A stretch of 64,000 nucleotides of DNA from an uncultured Armatimonadota bacterium (GTDB taxonomy: Bacteria > Armatimonadota > Fimbriimonadia > Fimbriimonadales > Fimbriimonadaceae), in NCBI GenBank assembly GCA_903899015.1, contig CAIUHP010000043.1:124001-188000 (forward strand). The letters run 5' to 3'. Below are positions 25,353 through 34,632 of this stretch, piece by piece. Positions within the stretch are counted from its first letter, which is position 1, and the number at the start of each line of letters is the position of its first letter. Position numbers and translations under genes: made by a program. The notes under the pieces were generated by a model. That model was not told where the DNA came from. It did not search any database and saw nothing but the letters and a program-made list of their open reading frames with translations.

Positions 25353-26573
25353 ATGAGACAAATAGTGATTCCCTATCCCGAAGCCCAGCTAGTACGTGCC
25401 TGGGCCATAAAAGGTCTTTTCGTAGGACTTATCCTCTACGTCTGCTTTATTGTTCGAGATATTTGGCTTCCGCTTGGTATTGCCTTTCTTATCGCCATGG
25501 TTCTTGACCCAGTAGTCGACCGAATGCAGCGACGAGGGTGGAGCAGACAAAGGGCAAGTATTTTCATTTTTGGAAGTTTCCTGATTATTGTCGGAGGTTT
25601 GTGCGTACTAGCCGAGCCTTATCTTGTCGATCAAGTGTCTTCACTTGAAAAACAGTTCGGTCGATATTTCCCGGACACTAGCCACAAGGGACTAGAAGCG
25701 GCGGTTCTGAAACTCAAGATTCCGGCATGGATCGGCACGATTGGAATCCGCGGGTATGAAGGATTTCAGGCCGGACTGCAAAAGTCATCGTCGTGGTTTA
25801 CCGACTACGGAATGAGATTTATCAGCAACCTCATCTGGGTCGTGATTGTTCCGATCGTGGCTTTCTATGGCCTCCGAGATTTCCATTTAATTCTCGCAAA
25901 AGCACTCTTACTAGTGCCTAGTAAGAATCGCCATGCAGTTCAAACCGGTGTCACAGAGATAACTGCCGTCTTTGCTAAATACCTTCGTGGCTTGATGATC
26001 GTGACCCTCCTGAATGGAGTTTGCACCGCAGTACTCCTAATGATTCTACACGTTCCGAGCGCCCTGATTTTGGGGATCGTTGCCGGTCTGCTCTATGCAG
26101 TTCCGTATATCGGAGCCATGATGACGATAGTATTAACCGCTGCATTCGCCTTTGTTGGCGGGGGCCCCCAAGCTGCGGTCGTCGCAGTGGTTGCTAGCTT
26201 CATCCTCCACCAAGTCGTTTTCGATCAAATGGTCACCCCGAGAGTTTTGGGGAGTCAAGTCGGGCTGCACCCTATCATCAGTATCATAGCGTTACTATCG
26301 GGCAATCTATTGTTAGGAATTGTGGGAATGATCCTGGCTGTTCCGGTCGCCGCGTGTATCCAAATCGCGATCTTCTCGGTCCTACCGAAACTTGCCCAAG
26401 TCGTTGAGGTGACTTTAACTTCCTCTCATATTGAGGCTGTCACAAGCTCTAATGAGCAAAGTATCTCTGAAACAACGGTCGTAATCGATGTAACTCAAGA
26501 GATGCATGCCCAAGTTGTTGATTCAGTCGACGTGATGGAGCAGATATTCGAATTGGAACACGAAACTAAATAG
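25353..26573 (+). CDS. AI-2E family transporter (PerM-like)
   Basis: The 406-residue protein has about eight membrane segments in the AI-2E/PerM pattern: an N-terminal pair (GLFVGLILYVCFIVRDIWLP; GIAFLIAMVLDPVVDRM), a long soluble region (~95-150), and a C-terminal block with the family marker PYIGAMMTIVLTAAFAFVGG and QMVTPRVLGSQVGLHPIIS. Members export autoinducer-2, ions or are Na+/H+ antiporters; the substrate here is unknown. The last ~45 residues are a charged, Val/Glu-rich cytoplasmic tail. It overlaps deoB by 8 bp tail to tail. Confidence 0.9.
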   Translation: MRQIVIPYPEAQLVRAWAIKGLFVGLILYVCFIVRDIWLPLGIAFLIAMVLDPVVDRMQRRGWSRQRASIFIFGSFLIIVGGLCVLAEPYLVDQVSSLEKQFGRYFPDTSHKGLEAAVLKLKIPAWIGTIGIRGYEGFQAGLQKSSSWFTDYGMRFISNLIWVVIVPIVAFYGLRDFHLILAKALLLVPSKNRHAVQTGVTEITAVFAKYLRGLMIVTLLNGVCTAVLLMILHVPSALILGIVAGLLYAVPYIGAMMTIVLTAAFAFVGGGPQAAVVAVVASFILHQVVFDQMVTPRVLGSQVGLHPIISIIALLSGNLLLGIVGMILAVPVAACIQIAIFSVLPKLAQVVEVTLTSSHIEAVTSSNEQSISETTVVIDVTQEMHAQVVDSVDVMEQIFELEHETK

Positions 26574-27708
26574 CCGATTTCCCGACGGTCCACGTAACTC
26601 CCAGATGCGCAGCGACCGTTGCCCCAACCGTCGTCATTCCCTCAAGGTCTCCAATAGAGTGAGTGACGACATCCTTGCCGATCACGCAAATCGGCACGTA
26701 TTCGCGCGAATGGTCGGTCGACTTGGAGGTTGGATCATTGCCGTGATCTGCGGTTAGAATAAGCAGATCATCCTCAGTCAAATGCTTCAGCACTTTACCT
26801 AAGGTCTCATCGAAACGAGTCAAGGCACCTCCAAATCCAACCGGATCGTTGCGATGGCCAAAAAGCATGTCGAAGTCCTCGAAATTGGCGAAGATGAATC
26901 TCGCGTCAGATTCCAAAGCCACCCAGAGCATTTTCTCATGCTCCGTGTTGTTCTGGGTCCTCTTCACTGTTCGAAAACTTCGCCCGCCAAAGAGCTCGGG
27001 AATCACACCGATGCCAAAGACATCACCGACCGCATCCACAAGGTTTGGGGGAGCGGTCAACGGAAAATCCTTTCGATGTTCGGTCCTCACATAGCCAACT
27101 CCTGCGGTACCCACAAAGGGACGTGCGATCACTCGTTGAACATTGTTCGGAGCCACGCAAAGCTCCCGACCAATGCGGCACATTTCGTAAAGCTCGTCCA
27201 ACGGGATTACGTCCTCATGGCAGGCAACTTGGAAAACACTATCTGCGCTCGTGTAGAGAATCGGTTTGCCGGTCGCGACATGCTCGGGACCTAGCTCATC
27301 AATGATCTGCGTGCCGCTCGCGGGCTTGTTTCCAAGGACTTTACGTCCGATCGTCTCTTCAAAAGCACTCACTAGATCGACAGGAAAGCCATTTGGGTAA
27401 GTCGGGAAAGCGACCGGTGTCACCACTCCCATGAGTTCCCAATGCCCCGTCACCGAATCCTTGCCCATGGACAATTCCCGCAACCGGCCGTACCGTACTC
27501 CGAAGCCAGACGGTGGGGTAACGCCTAGACCAGGAACACCGCAAGAATCTAAAAATCCAACCGCTTGCAGGTTTGGAAGCGGCAATGGCCCGGCTTTCTC
27601 CCAAACGTGCTTGATTGTCGCCGGATGATCAAGATCATTAAACGCCGCCGCATCTGGCGCTTCGCCTGCACCACATCCGTCCAGAACAATCACAATCGCA
27701 CGTTTCAT
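26566..27708 (-). CDS. deoB: Phosphopentomutase
   Basis: DeoB interconverts ribose-1-phosphate and ribose-5-phosphate (and the deoxy forms) in nucleoside salvage. The 380-residue product has the alkaline-phosphatase-fold metal site: VLDGCGAGEAPDA near the start, KDSVTGHWELMG with the phosphorylated Thr, the YTSADSVFQVACHE cap block, FANFEDFDMLFGHRNDP and LTADHGNDPTSKSTDHSRE. Length and motif order match the family. A TATAAC lies six bases upstream of the ATG. No other nucleoside-salvage gene is adjacent. Confidence 0.96.
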   Translation of the reverse strand: MKRAIVIVLDGCGAGEAPDAAAFNDLDHPATIKHVWEKAGPLPLPNLQAVGFLDSCGVPGLGVTPPSGFGVRYGRLRELSMGKDSVTGHWELMGVVTPVAFPTYPNGFPVDLVSAFEETIGRKVLGNKPASGTQIIDELGPEHVATGKPILYTSADSVFQVACHEDVIPLDELYEMCRIGRELCVAPNNVQRVIARPFVGTAGVGYVRTEHRKDFPLTAPPNLVDAVGDVFGIGVIPELFGGRSFRTVKRTQNNTEHEKMLWVALESDARFIFANFEDFDMLFGHRNDPVGFGGALTRFDETLGKVLKHLTEDDLLILTADHGNDPTSKSTDHSREYVPICVIGKDVVTHSIGDLEGMTTVGATVAAHLGVTWTVGKSAI

Positions 27709-27726
27709 AGGTAGGTTATAGACTCA

Positions 27727-29148
27727 ATGGGAACCTCAAAATCCAGCGTTGCGGTACTCGTAGACGTGAAGTTCGTTTTTCCGTTGGCTTTGCTTGCCCT
27801 TTCTGCGTCTGCCATTGCAGATTCCATCGACGATTACGTGAAATCGGAGATGAAACGATTAGACATACCAGAAGTGACGATCGGGATCGTCAAAGACGGG
27901 CGGCTTGTGCGATCTCAAGCTTACGGCTTCTCTGACCCCAAAGCAAAAGTAGCCGGCCGGATTGACGACGTTTTTGAGGTTGGATCCATCACAAAACAAT
28001 TCACCGCACTTGGCACGCTCATGCTGGTTGAATCAGGTCGAGTTGATCTCGAAGATTCCATCGCGAAGTTCCTGCCTGATATCCCTGACTCTTGGGCCAA
28101 TGTGAAAGTCAGGAATCTTCTGAATCAGAATTCCGGACTTCCCGAATATGCCCTCGTCAACGGAATTGGCCTGCTCGACACGTTCGACCGCAAAAAATTC
28201 ATGGAGACGATCTCCAAACAGCCGGTCGATTTCCAGCCAGGCGAAGCTTGGGCTTATAGCAATACCAATTACGCTTTGCTCGGATGGATCATCGAGAAAG
28301 TAACCGGCGAGCCCTACATCAAATTCATGAAGGAGAACGTCCTCAACCCGCTGGGAATGACTCACTCAAGTTTCGCTGAGCACGGCGTGGACGTACCTGG
28401 GCTGCCAAAAGGATTCATCAAGCAAGGAAGACGAACGGTTCCCTGCCCACGCGGCGGAGCAAGCATCAAGGCAGACGGAGCCCTGATGACCACACTTGCT
28501 GACATGGTTAAGTGGGATGCCGCCCTATCTGACCGACGACTCCTATCGCGTAAGTCGTATCAACTGCTTTGGAGCCCGGGGCGATTGAATAACGGCCGTA
28601 CGCGTTCCTACGGCATGGGCTGGTTCCTGAACATGCCTGGCACGGGAGAATATGAGGGACACGGAGGCAACGATGCTGGCTACAGCGCCGGAATAAGTCG
28701 CTTCCCCGGAAAGCATCTTTCAGTTTTTATGTTCTGTAATCTCTATCCCGTTGGCGGCGAAGTCATGACGAAAGCAATCGCCGAGCTCTACGATCCGAGC
28801 CTTAAGATGCGGCCGCTCAAGGAAACCACTGATCCAAATCCCGCTCGCACAGAGCGAGTCAAGCTGGCGATTGGTTGCATGGCAACCGGAAAAGCAGACG
28901 ACACGATTCTTGAACCTGAAATGTCAGCGCCACTAAAAACGAGCCGCGTCGTCAAGCTCGGCGTCGGACCATGGGCTCAAATCGCAAAGATCGATCGAAT
29001 TGCTTTCGCAGGGGCTCGTGCACAAGGGAGCGACACATGGTTAACCTATTCGGTGACCGCTCAGAATAAAAAGTACATCCTCATGGTCTTGTGGAGCAAC
29101 CAGAATAAATTGGCTCAGGGTTCGGTCTATCCCGCGCCCGAGAAATAA
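27727..29148 (+). CDS. Serine hydrolase of the class C beta-lactamase / penicillin-binding family
   Basis: The 473-residue frame has the SxxK nucleophile motif in VGSITKQFTALG, the YxN motif in WAYSNTNYALLG and a late GHGGNDAGYSAGISR block in place of KTG, as in serine hydrolases of Pfam Beta-lactamase (PF00144). A C-terminal ~110-residue domain follows (~355-473). The true start may be the GTG at 27766, which would give a clean signal peptide (KFVFPLALLALSASAIA, cut before DSID); the ATG at 27727 puts 13 polar residues ahead of it and lies only 18 bp from the divergent deoB start. Substrate unknown: likely D-Ala peptides or esters. Confidence 0.88.
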   Translation: MGTSKSSVAVLVDVKFVFPLALLALSASAIADSIDDYVKSEMKRLDIPEVTIGIVKDGRLVRSQAYGFSDPKAKVAGRIDDVFEVGSITKQFTALGTLMLVESGRVDLEDSIAKFLPDIPDSWANVKVRNLLNQNSGLPEYALVNGIGLLDTFDRKKFMETISKQPVDFQPGEAWAYSNTNYALLGWIIEKVTGEPYIKFMKENVLNPLGMTHSSFAEHGVDVPGLPKGFIKQGRRTVPCPRGGASIKADGALMTTLADMVKWDAALSDRRLLSRKSYQLLWSPGRLNNGRTRSYGMGWFLNMPGTGEYEGHGGNDAGYSAGISRFPGKHLSVFMFCNLYPVGGEVMTKAIAELYDPSLKMRPLKETTDPNPARTERVKLAIGCMATGKADDTILEPEMSAPLKTSRVVKLGVGPWAQIAKIDRIAFAGARAQGSDTWLTYSVTAQNKKYILMVLWSNQNKLAQGSVYPAPEK

Positions 29149-29161
29149 TCACTCGATAAGT

Positions 29162-29198
29162 ACCGATTACAGCTTGTGAATCATAAGCTGTAATCGGT
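29162..29198. terminator. Bidirectional terminator
   Basis: ACCGATTACAGCTT (29162-29175) pairs perfectly with AAGCTGTAATCGGT (29185-29198), a 14-bp stem with a 9-base loop between two convergent genes. Confidence 0.8.
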
Positions 29199-29209
29199 TT
29201 GCGAAGCCC

Positions 29210-29866
<657 letters not shown>

Positions 29867-29868
29867 GA

Positions 29869-30573
29869 TTACTGCTCCCTCGGTCGAGTGGTTCGCCGTT
29901 CGATTCGCTTCTCACAGTTTTGAGACAAGATAATCCGCTGAACAAATATGCTTGGAGTATGAATTTGATCGGGATCGAGTTCGCCAACCTCAACAACCTC
30001 CTCAACTTCGGCGATGCAGACTTTTCCAGCGGTTGCCATCATCGGGTTAAAGTTACGGGCCGACATCCGGTAAACCAAATTGCCTGAACGGTCAGCTTTC
30101 CAGGCTTTCACGATGGATAAGTCGGCGGTTAGGCCGGTTTCCATAACATACATCTCGCCGTTGAATTCTCGAGTTTCTTTGCCTTCTGCAACAAGTGTTC
30201 CGTAACCTGTTTTGGTGTAGAAGGCAGGGATTCCCGCACCACCCGCTCGAATGCGTTCTCCGAGGGTGCCTTGAGGATTGAATTCAAGCTCAAGCTCTCC
30301 ACTCAGGAATTGACGCTCAAATTCCGCATTCTCTCCTACGTAAGAGGAGAGCATCTTCTTAATCTGGCGGGTCTGTAGCATGAGCCCGAGTCCAAAATCA
30401 TCGACACCGCAATTGTTGCTGATGACGGTGAGATCTTTCACACCCGAGTCTCGAATCGCTGTGATCAGGTTCTCGGCGATTCCGCAGAGCCCGAAACCTC
30501 CCGACATGATGGTCATTCCATCGAATAAAAGCCCTTCAAGGGCTGCCCGAGCGTCCGGATATACCTTTTGCAT
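29869..30573 (-). CDS. scoA: 3-oxoacid CoA-transferase subunit A
   Basis: The 234-residue product has the CoA-binding [16 protein letters not shown] motif (consensus GGFG-x-G-x-P/A), [20 protein letters not shown], and [20 protein letters not shown], all typical of the A subunit, plus [20 protein letters not shown]. It is the promoter-proximal gene of scoAB; a GGGGAC ribosome-binding site lies just upstream of the ATG. Confidence 0.95.
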   Translation of the reverse strand: MQKVYPDARAALEGLLFDGMTIMSGGFGLCGIAENLITAIRDSGVKDLTVISNNCGVDDFGLGLMLQTRQIKKMLSSYVGENAEFERQFLSGELELEFNPQGTLGERIRAGGAGIPAFYTKTGYGTLVAEGKETREFNGEMYVMETGLTADLSIVKAWKADRSGNLVYRMSARNFNPMMATAGKVCIAEVEEVVEVGELDPDQIHTPSIFVQRIILSQNCEKRIERRTTRPREQ

Positions 30574-30733
30574 TTACTGTCCCCAGATATGGGAGTAGGA
30601 CAGCCATACGGTCATCCTCGCCCGCAATCTCATTCTACTCTTCAGACGAGTACCTGATTCGGTGTTTCAGATGAATGCCACTTGAGACTCGCACACAAAC
30701 GCCTAGAGCCTCCTGCCGGAGCTTTGCGGACAC

Positions 30734-30761
30734 AAAAAAAGGGAGCCCGTACTGAGCTCCC
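30734..30761 (-). terminator. Rho-independent terminator of the queF/receiver operon
   Basis: On the minus strand GGGAGC pairs with GCTCCC and is followed by seven T residues (plus-strand A run 30734-30740). It ends the transcript of the minus-strand run to its right. Confidence 0.8.
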
Positions 30762-30846
30762 AACTAGCTGTTTACTGCTTATCTCTCCTTTACAGGCTTT
30801 GACACAGGGAGAGACGACGTACTTGAGTCACAGTTCAGTAATTCTC

Positions 30847-31194
30847 TTAAGTTTTCGGAAAATTCTCGATAATTCGATCGAGCATTGCTTCGATCTTGAA
30901 TGTGAGTTCACTATTCGTCGCAATCGTGTCGCACCCTGCTTGGCGTCCGAGTTCAAGAACTTCTTTTTCCTTATGCCCAGCATGACCAATCACGTGTATT
31001 CCGTGAGACTTCAGCTGAGGAACGAGGCTGGACGCATCGATCTTTGGCGACCCCAAATTAACGATCGCAATTTGATAGCCCGCAACATCATCGGGTAGCG
31101 CGACCTTTACGGCTGGCTCATGACCGAAAGCACGCAAGGTCTTTACAAGTCGCGAACTCCAAAGCAGATTGTCTTCGAAAACGAAGATCTTCAC
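30847..31194 (-). CDS. Degenerate CheY-like receiver domain protein
   Basis: The 115-residue product has the alternating beta/alpha pattern of a stand-alone receiver (MKIFVFEDNLLWSSRLVKTL; GYQIAIVNLGSPKID; IHVIGHAGHKEKEVLELGRQ; CDTIATNSELTFKI). The acidic pair is kept (FEDN), but the phosphate-accepting aspartate expected after the third strand is replaced by Asn (IVNLG), and the conserved Thr/Ser and Lys positions read His and Asn. It is therefore probably not phosphorylated and may serve as a protein-interaction module. Start is GTG, one base after the queF stop, so the two are co-translated. What it partners with is unknown. Confidence 0.7.
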   Translation of the reverse strand: MKIFVFEDNLLWSSRLVKTLRAFGHEPAVKVALPDDVAGYQIAIVNLGSPKIDASSLVPQLKSHGIHVIGHAGHKEKEVLELGRQAGCDTIATNSELTFKIEAMLDRIIENFPKT

Positions 31195-31195
31195 G

Positions 31196-31546
31196 CTAGT
31201 TACCTGGCTTAGTCGCGGTTTCTGCGACGATCACGGAACTGATTCCGCCTCGAACATTGAAGATGCCCGTGACGCGCATCCACCTAGGGTCGCACGCTTC
31301 AACTAATTCATCCAGCAATCGGTTTGTGACTGCTTCATAGTAGATTCCCTCGTTTCGGAACGAGTAGTAATACAGCTTCAGAGCCTTCAGCTCTAAGCAA
31401 ACTTTATCGGGAATGTACTCAAGTTCAATCGTCGCAAAATCTGGCTGACCAGTCTTCGGACAAACACTGGTGAATTCAGGACAGATATGCTTGATGGTGT
31501 AGTTGCGGCTTGGGGACGGATTAGGAAAGACTTCTATTTCAGGCAT
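31196..31546 (-). CDS. queF: NADPH-dependent preQ0 reductase QueF (type I)
   Basis: QueF reduces the nitrile of 7-cyano-7-deazaguanine to preQ1 in queuosine biosynthesis. The 116-residue product is of the short, unimodular type. Catalytic Cys29 and Asp36 lie in [20 protein letters not shown], and the substrate-binding [20 protein letters not shown] block (E-L-K-S-x-K-x-Y consensus) follows. The other queuosine genes are not in the window. It is co-translated with a receiver-like gene. Confidence 0.95.
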   Translation of the reverse strand: MPEIEVFPNPSPSRNYTIKHICPEFTSVCPKTGQPDFATIELEYIPDKVCLELKALKLYYYSFRNEGIYYEAVTNRLLDELVEACDPRWMRVTGIFNVRGGISSVIVAETATKPGN

Positions 31547-31580
31547 AAGGGAAGTCTTATTTTAGCATTTTGGTTCTTCC

Positions 31581-33269
31581 CTACTCTTTGACTGGAATTC
31601 TATAGATCGTCGCTTCACTGGCAGTTGCCCCAAACACAAGATCTTGACCCTCGCGAGTGGCCGCATTGACCTTGACCTGATCGGTCCGCATGATGAAACC
31701 AAGTCCTCTCGCATCGCCAGTCTGAGCCAACCTTAAAAGCGTCGGCAGGAACGATCCTTGCGTGGCATCGAAGAAAATTCCTTCCACCGAGGCTGTAATA
31801 AACGCTTGGCGAAGCGAACTCGACATTTGCCCATACGAAATCCCGTTTTCGGTTGCCTTAGCAATAAGCTGAGAGTCGAGCCCCGAATAAAACCTCAAAG
31901 CAGGAAGTCCCACTTCCAAGGGAACAGTGTCGAATTTTGCCAAGGTGGCTTCCGGCAAAGAGAAGGGCTTAGCTTGCTCTGCCGACAACTTGGAGACAAA
32001 AGCTCCGTACTGTTCAAGAGTCGGTCCCGTCTTTGAGACTTTGCTTTCGAGCTCCGCATAAAGCTCTTCCGGCGTTTCGAATTTCCTCAATCTCCAAAAC
32101 CCACCATGACGGACCATGATGAATCCGTCTTCAAAATGAGTGGTCAGGTGATTATCGGCCTTGAGAGTTGCTAACCAACTCGACAAGGAACCAACACCTC
32201 GGTCTAGGCTCTTAGCAGCAGCCGGAACCCTAAAAGCGTCCGCAACGATGGGAAGATGAGTCTGGTCAAATGCCTTCTCTAAAAAGTCGGCCACGGAAAA
32301 CCGTCCGTTGGCATAAGTCGACTTATCCTTGGTCTGGCTCACGCTTGCCTTGGCAATCTCGCCATCCGTTGGAACGTCTTGGTCCCATTCTAAAACTTCC
32401 TTGCCAAAGGGCATTTTCGCCAGCGAGCCAGTCGGTAATGGCTCGGTTACGACTGTGCTGAGTCTCGTCGCAACGTTCCGGACTCCAAAACCCTGAAAGA
32501 CTCTCAGTCTGAACAGTAGTGGATCGTATTGAATGAACGACGGCATCCCGTCGGGTGTGGTCCCAGGCTGGAACCGCTTGTTGCGCTGCACGGGTGCTGG
32601 AAGTCGACTATCGGAGCTTGTTGGATCCAAACTCTGGGCCAGCAATGCGGGGGTGGCCGGAATGATATCTCCTCGCCAGAAAGAGCTGACTTTGTCGGCC
32701 GACATGCTCGACAGAAACCGTCCGAGCATAACATCCTGCCGATTGATCGCCCGTTTCAGGAACTCAATCCTGTCCTGATCTTTACTTTTTGCTTCGGTTA
32801 ATTCGAGCAGTTCTTTTCGAGCCGCAGTCGGATTCACGTAGGCTAATTTGCTAATCAGCACGATCTCGTCCGCTACTTCTTTCTGCGCGATGCTTTCTTC
32901 CGAATCTACATACCGATTTCGAGCCGCTTGCTCATCGGGCGTCATCACCAATCGATATGTCGGACCGTCCGCTTTCCATGCACACCCCAAAGTCGAAGCG
33001 ATCTTATCGAGCACAAGCGACGTCGTTACGTCCTGGACTAGAACCGTGACCTTAAGATCCTTGATGGACGGGGACCGATCCAACACGACTCCGGAAGCTT
33101 TCGAGATTTGAGAAAGTGTGTCGGTGATCGCTCCGATCTTAATGTGCAAGCTAATCGGTTTTTGAAGACGAGGGTCAGCCTTGATATCACTCGCCTGAGC
33201 TCCTGCTACAGAACATATGCCAGCGAAGCTACCGAGCCAGGCGATGCGAAAACAAGGAGACCAAGCCAT
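31581..33269 (-). CDS. Secreted protein with STN (secretin/TonB short N-terminal) domain
   Basis: The 562-residue product begins with a signal peptide (RIAWLGSFAGICSVAGAQAS). Residues ~38-110 form an STN domain (ISLHIKIGAITDTLSQISKA; LVLDKIASTLGCAWKADGPT), normally found at the N-terminus of secretins and TonB receptors, where it binds signalling partners. The remainder has no beta-barrel or secretin domain; a second STN-like copy may lie at ~315-370 (VADFLEKAFDQTHLPIVADA). It is probably a periplasmic protein; function not recognised. Confidence 0.65.
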   Translation of the reverse strand: MAWSPCFRIAWLGSFAGICSVAGAQASDIKADPRLQKPISLHIKIGAITDTLSQISKASGVVLDRSPSIKDLKVTVLVQDVTTSLVLDKIASTLGCAWKADGPTYRLVMTPDEQAARNRYVDSEESIAQKEVADEIVLISKLAYVNPTAARKELLELTEAKSKDQDRIEFLKRAINRQDVMLGRFLSSMSADKVSSFWRGDIIPATPALLAQSLDPTSSDSRLPAPVQRNKRFQPGTTPDGMPSFIQYDPLLFRLRVFQGFGVRNVATRLSTVVTEPLPTGSLAKMPFGKEVLEWDQDVPTDGEIAKASVSQTKDKSTYANGRFSVADFLEKAFDQTHLPIVADAFRVPAAAKSLDRGVGSLSSWLATLKADNHLTTHFEDGFIMVRHGGFWRLRKFETPEELYAELESKVSKTGPTLEQYGAFVSKLSAEQAKPFSLPEATLAKFDTVPLEVGLPALRFYSGLDSQLIAKATENGISYGQMSSSLRQAFITASVEGIFFDATQGSFLPTLLRLAQTGDARGLGFIMRTDQVKVNAATREGQDLVFGATASEATIYRIPVKE

Positions 33270-33327
33270 ACAATATACGACGTTTCAATGCGCATCCAGT
33301 TACCCTTTTGGCTCCTAGATTTCCGAA

Positions 33328-33714
33328 TCAATTCCACGCGAATAGGCTGATTTCATTACCATCAGGGTCCAAAACGATCGCGTAACGCTGTCCCCAAAAT
33401 GCATCCCACGGCGCAGTTTTGCCGCGGAAACCTTCGGCAATGACTCGTTCGTACGCAGCATCCACTTCCGAAGGAGAATCGCATTGAAAACCCAAACCCA
33501 ACCGCTGCCCCGTAGGCTCGACCCAGGAAGGGTCGATTTCTTTCATCATGCTCAGAGCGTCAAATGCAAGCCGGAGACCGTTTGGCAGAGTGACTTCCAC
33601 GTGATCTTCGCTGTGGGGTAAGTCCGGGAATTCGACTCCAAGTACTCGATAGAATCTTATCGAGTCGTTGATGTTGGCGGAGACGATTCCGATGTAATCG
33701 AATTTCAGGCCCAT
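33328..33714 (-). CDS. VOC-family (glyoxalase/bleomycin-resistance-like) protein
   Basis: The 128-residue product has two beta-alpha-beta-beta-beta modules: DYIGIVSANINDSIRFYRVL and GVEFPDLPHSEDHVEVTLPN, then GLGFQCDSPSEVDAAYERVI and DAFWGQRYAIVLDPDGNEIS. That is the VOC fold; the late Glu in GNEIS is a typical metal ligand. Members include dioxygenases, isomerases and resistance proteins; a specific role cannot be assigned. Confidence 0.85.
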   Translation of the reverse strand: MGLKFDYIGIVSANINDSIRFYRVLGVEFPDLPHSEDHVEVTLPNGLRLAFDALSMMKEIDPSWVEPTGQRLGLGFQCDSPSEVDAAYERVIAEGFRGKTAPWDAFWGQRYAIVLDPDGNEISLFAWN

Positions 33715-33759
33715 TGTATTTTCACGAGATGCAAAAACCTTTGACGGTCTTGGTCCGCC

Positions 33760-34623
33760 TTAAAATTCAGACTTAGCAACCAAACGACGGATATCTTCCC
33801 AAGCACTTTGAAGATCGGAAAGCAAAGGCGATTGAGCCCGCGAGATCGCCACCAAGTAAGGATCAATTTCCGCGATCAGGAGGTGCTCTTCGGCCACCGG
33901 CCCTTCTGCCAACACCTTTCCAAACGGGTCGACAATCATTGAACCGCCAATGAAGCCCTTTCCACCTTCGAATCCGCAAAGCTGGGCGCTTGCACAGAAA
34001 ACTCCGTGCTCTTCCGAAATACTTCTGAACAATCGGCGATAGCGATCGTGATTCTCAACGTCGGTGCCACCGAAGCCACGGCCCGGTGACGCAGCCGGAA
34101 CGAGGATCAATTGAGCCCCGTTAACAGCACACAAAGTGGGCAAGACTCCATGCCAAACATCTTCGCAAATCAAAACCGCAATCTTTCCTAATCGAGTATC
34201 GAATACGCCAAGATCTCGACCTCGGCTGACAAATCGCTCTTCATCGAATACTCCATATGTGGGTAGGAAGAACTTGCGATAGTTTCCAACTAATCGCGGG
34301 CCATCTGGGGAAAGCTCAATGTAGGCCGAGCTGTTGTACAGCGTGCCGTCATGGTTTTCGTAAAAGCCCAGGACGACGTCGATCGTCTCGTGAAGCTGCT
34401 TGCCAATCCTCTTCCAAATCGCGGCCAGCAATTGAGTCGAGGTTAACGAGGATTCCAGAACGCCACCCTCTAGGAAGTAACCACTCGTACACGCTTCTGG
34501 AAGAAGGACGAGGTCGGCACCTTCAGATTGAGCCTGAACAACGATTTCACAAATCGTGTCCAAGTTCTTCTCAACTTCGGCCTTAAGTGGGGCAAATTGT
34601 GCGCAAGCGACCTTGAAGGCCAT
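33760..34623 (-). CDS. Carbon-nitrogen hydrolase (nitrilase/amidase superfamily)
   Basis: The 287-residue enzyme carries the Glu-Lys-Cys triad: LLPEACTSGYF, GNYRKFFLPTYGVFDE and VLICEDVWHGV, in a fold of normal length. The KFFLPTYGVFDEERFVS block resembles amidase domains of glutamine-dependent NAD synthetase and related omega-amidases. It hydrolyses an amide or nitrile in the cytoplasm. It starts nine bases after the helicase gene and TAAACT lies six bases before its ATG, so it may have its own leaderless transcript as well as read-through. Confidence 0.88.
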   Translation of the reverse strand: MAFKVACAQFAPLKAEVEKNLDTICEIVVQAQSEGADLVLLPEACTSGYFLEGGVLESSLTSTQLLAAIWKRIGKQLHETIDVVLGFYENHDGTLYNSSAYIELSPDGPRLVGNYRKFFLPTYGVFDEERFVSRGRDLGVFDTRLGKIAVLICEDVWHGVLPTLCAVNGAQLILVPAASPGRGFGGTDVENHDRYRRLFRSISEEHGVFCASAQLCGFEGGKGFIGGSMIVDPFGKVLAEGPVAEEHLLIAEIDPYLVAISRAQSPLLSDLQSAWEDIRRLVAKSEF

Positions 34624-34632
34624 GCTCTGAGT

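Noticed and set aside
30682-31098. 138-residue plus-strand frame over the terminator and receiver gene
   Set aside because: It runs through an intrinsic terminator and is antisense to a coherent receiver-like protein.
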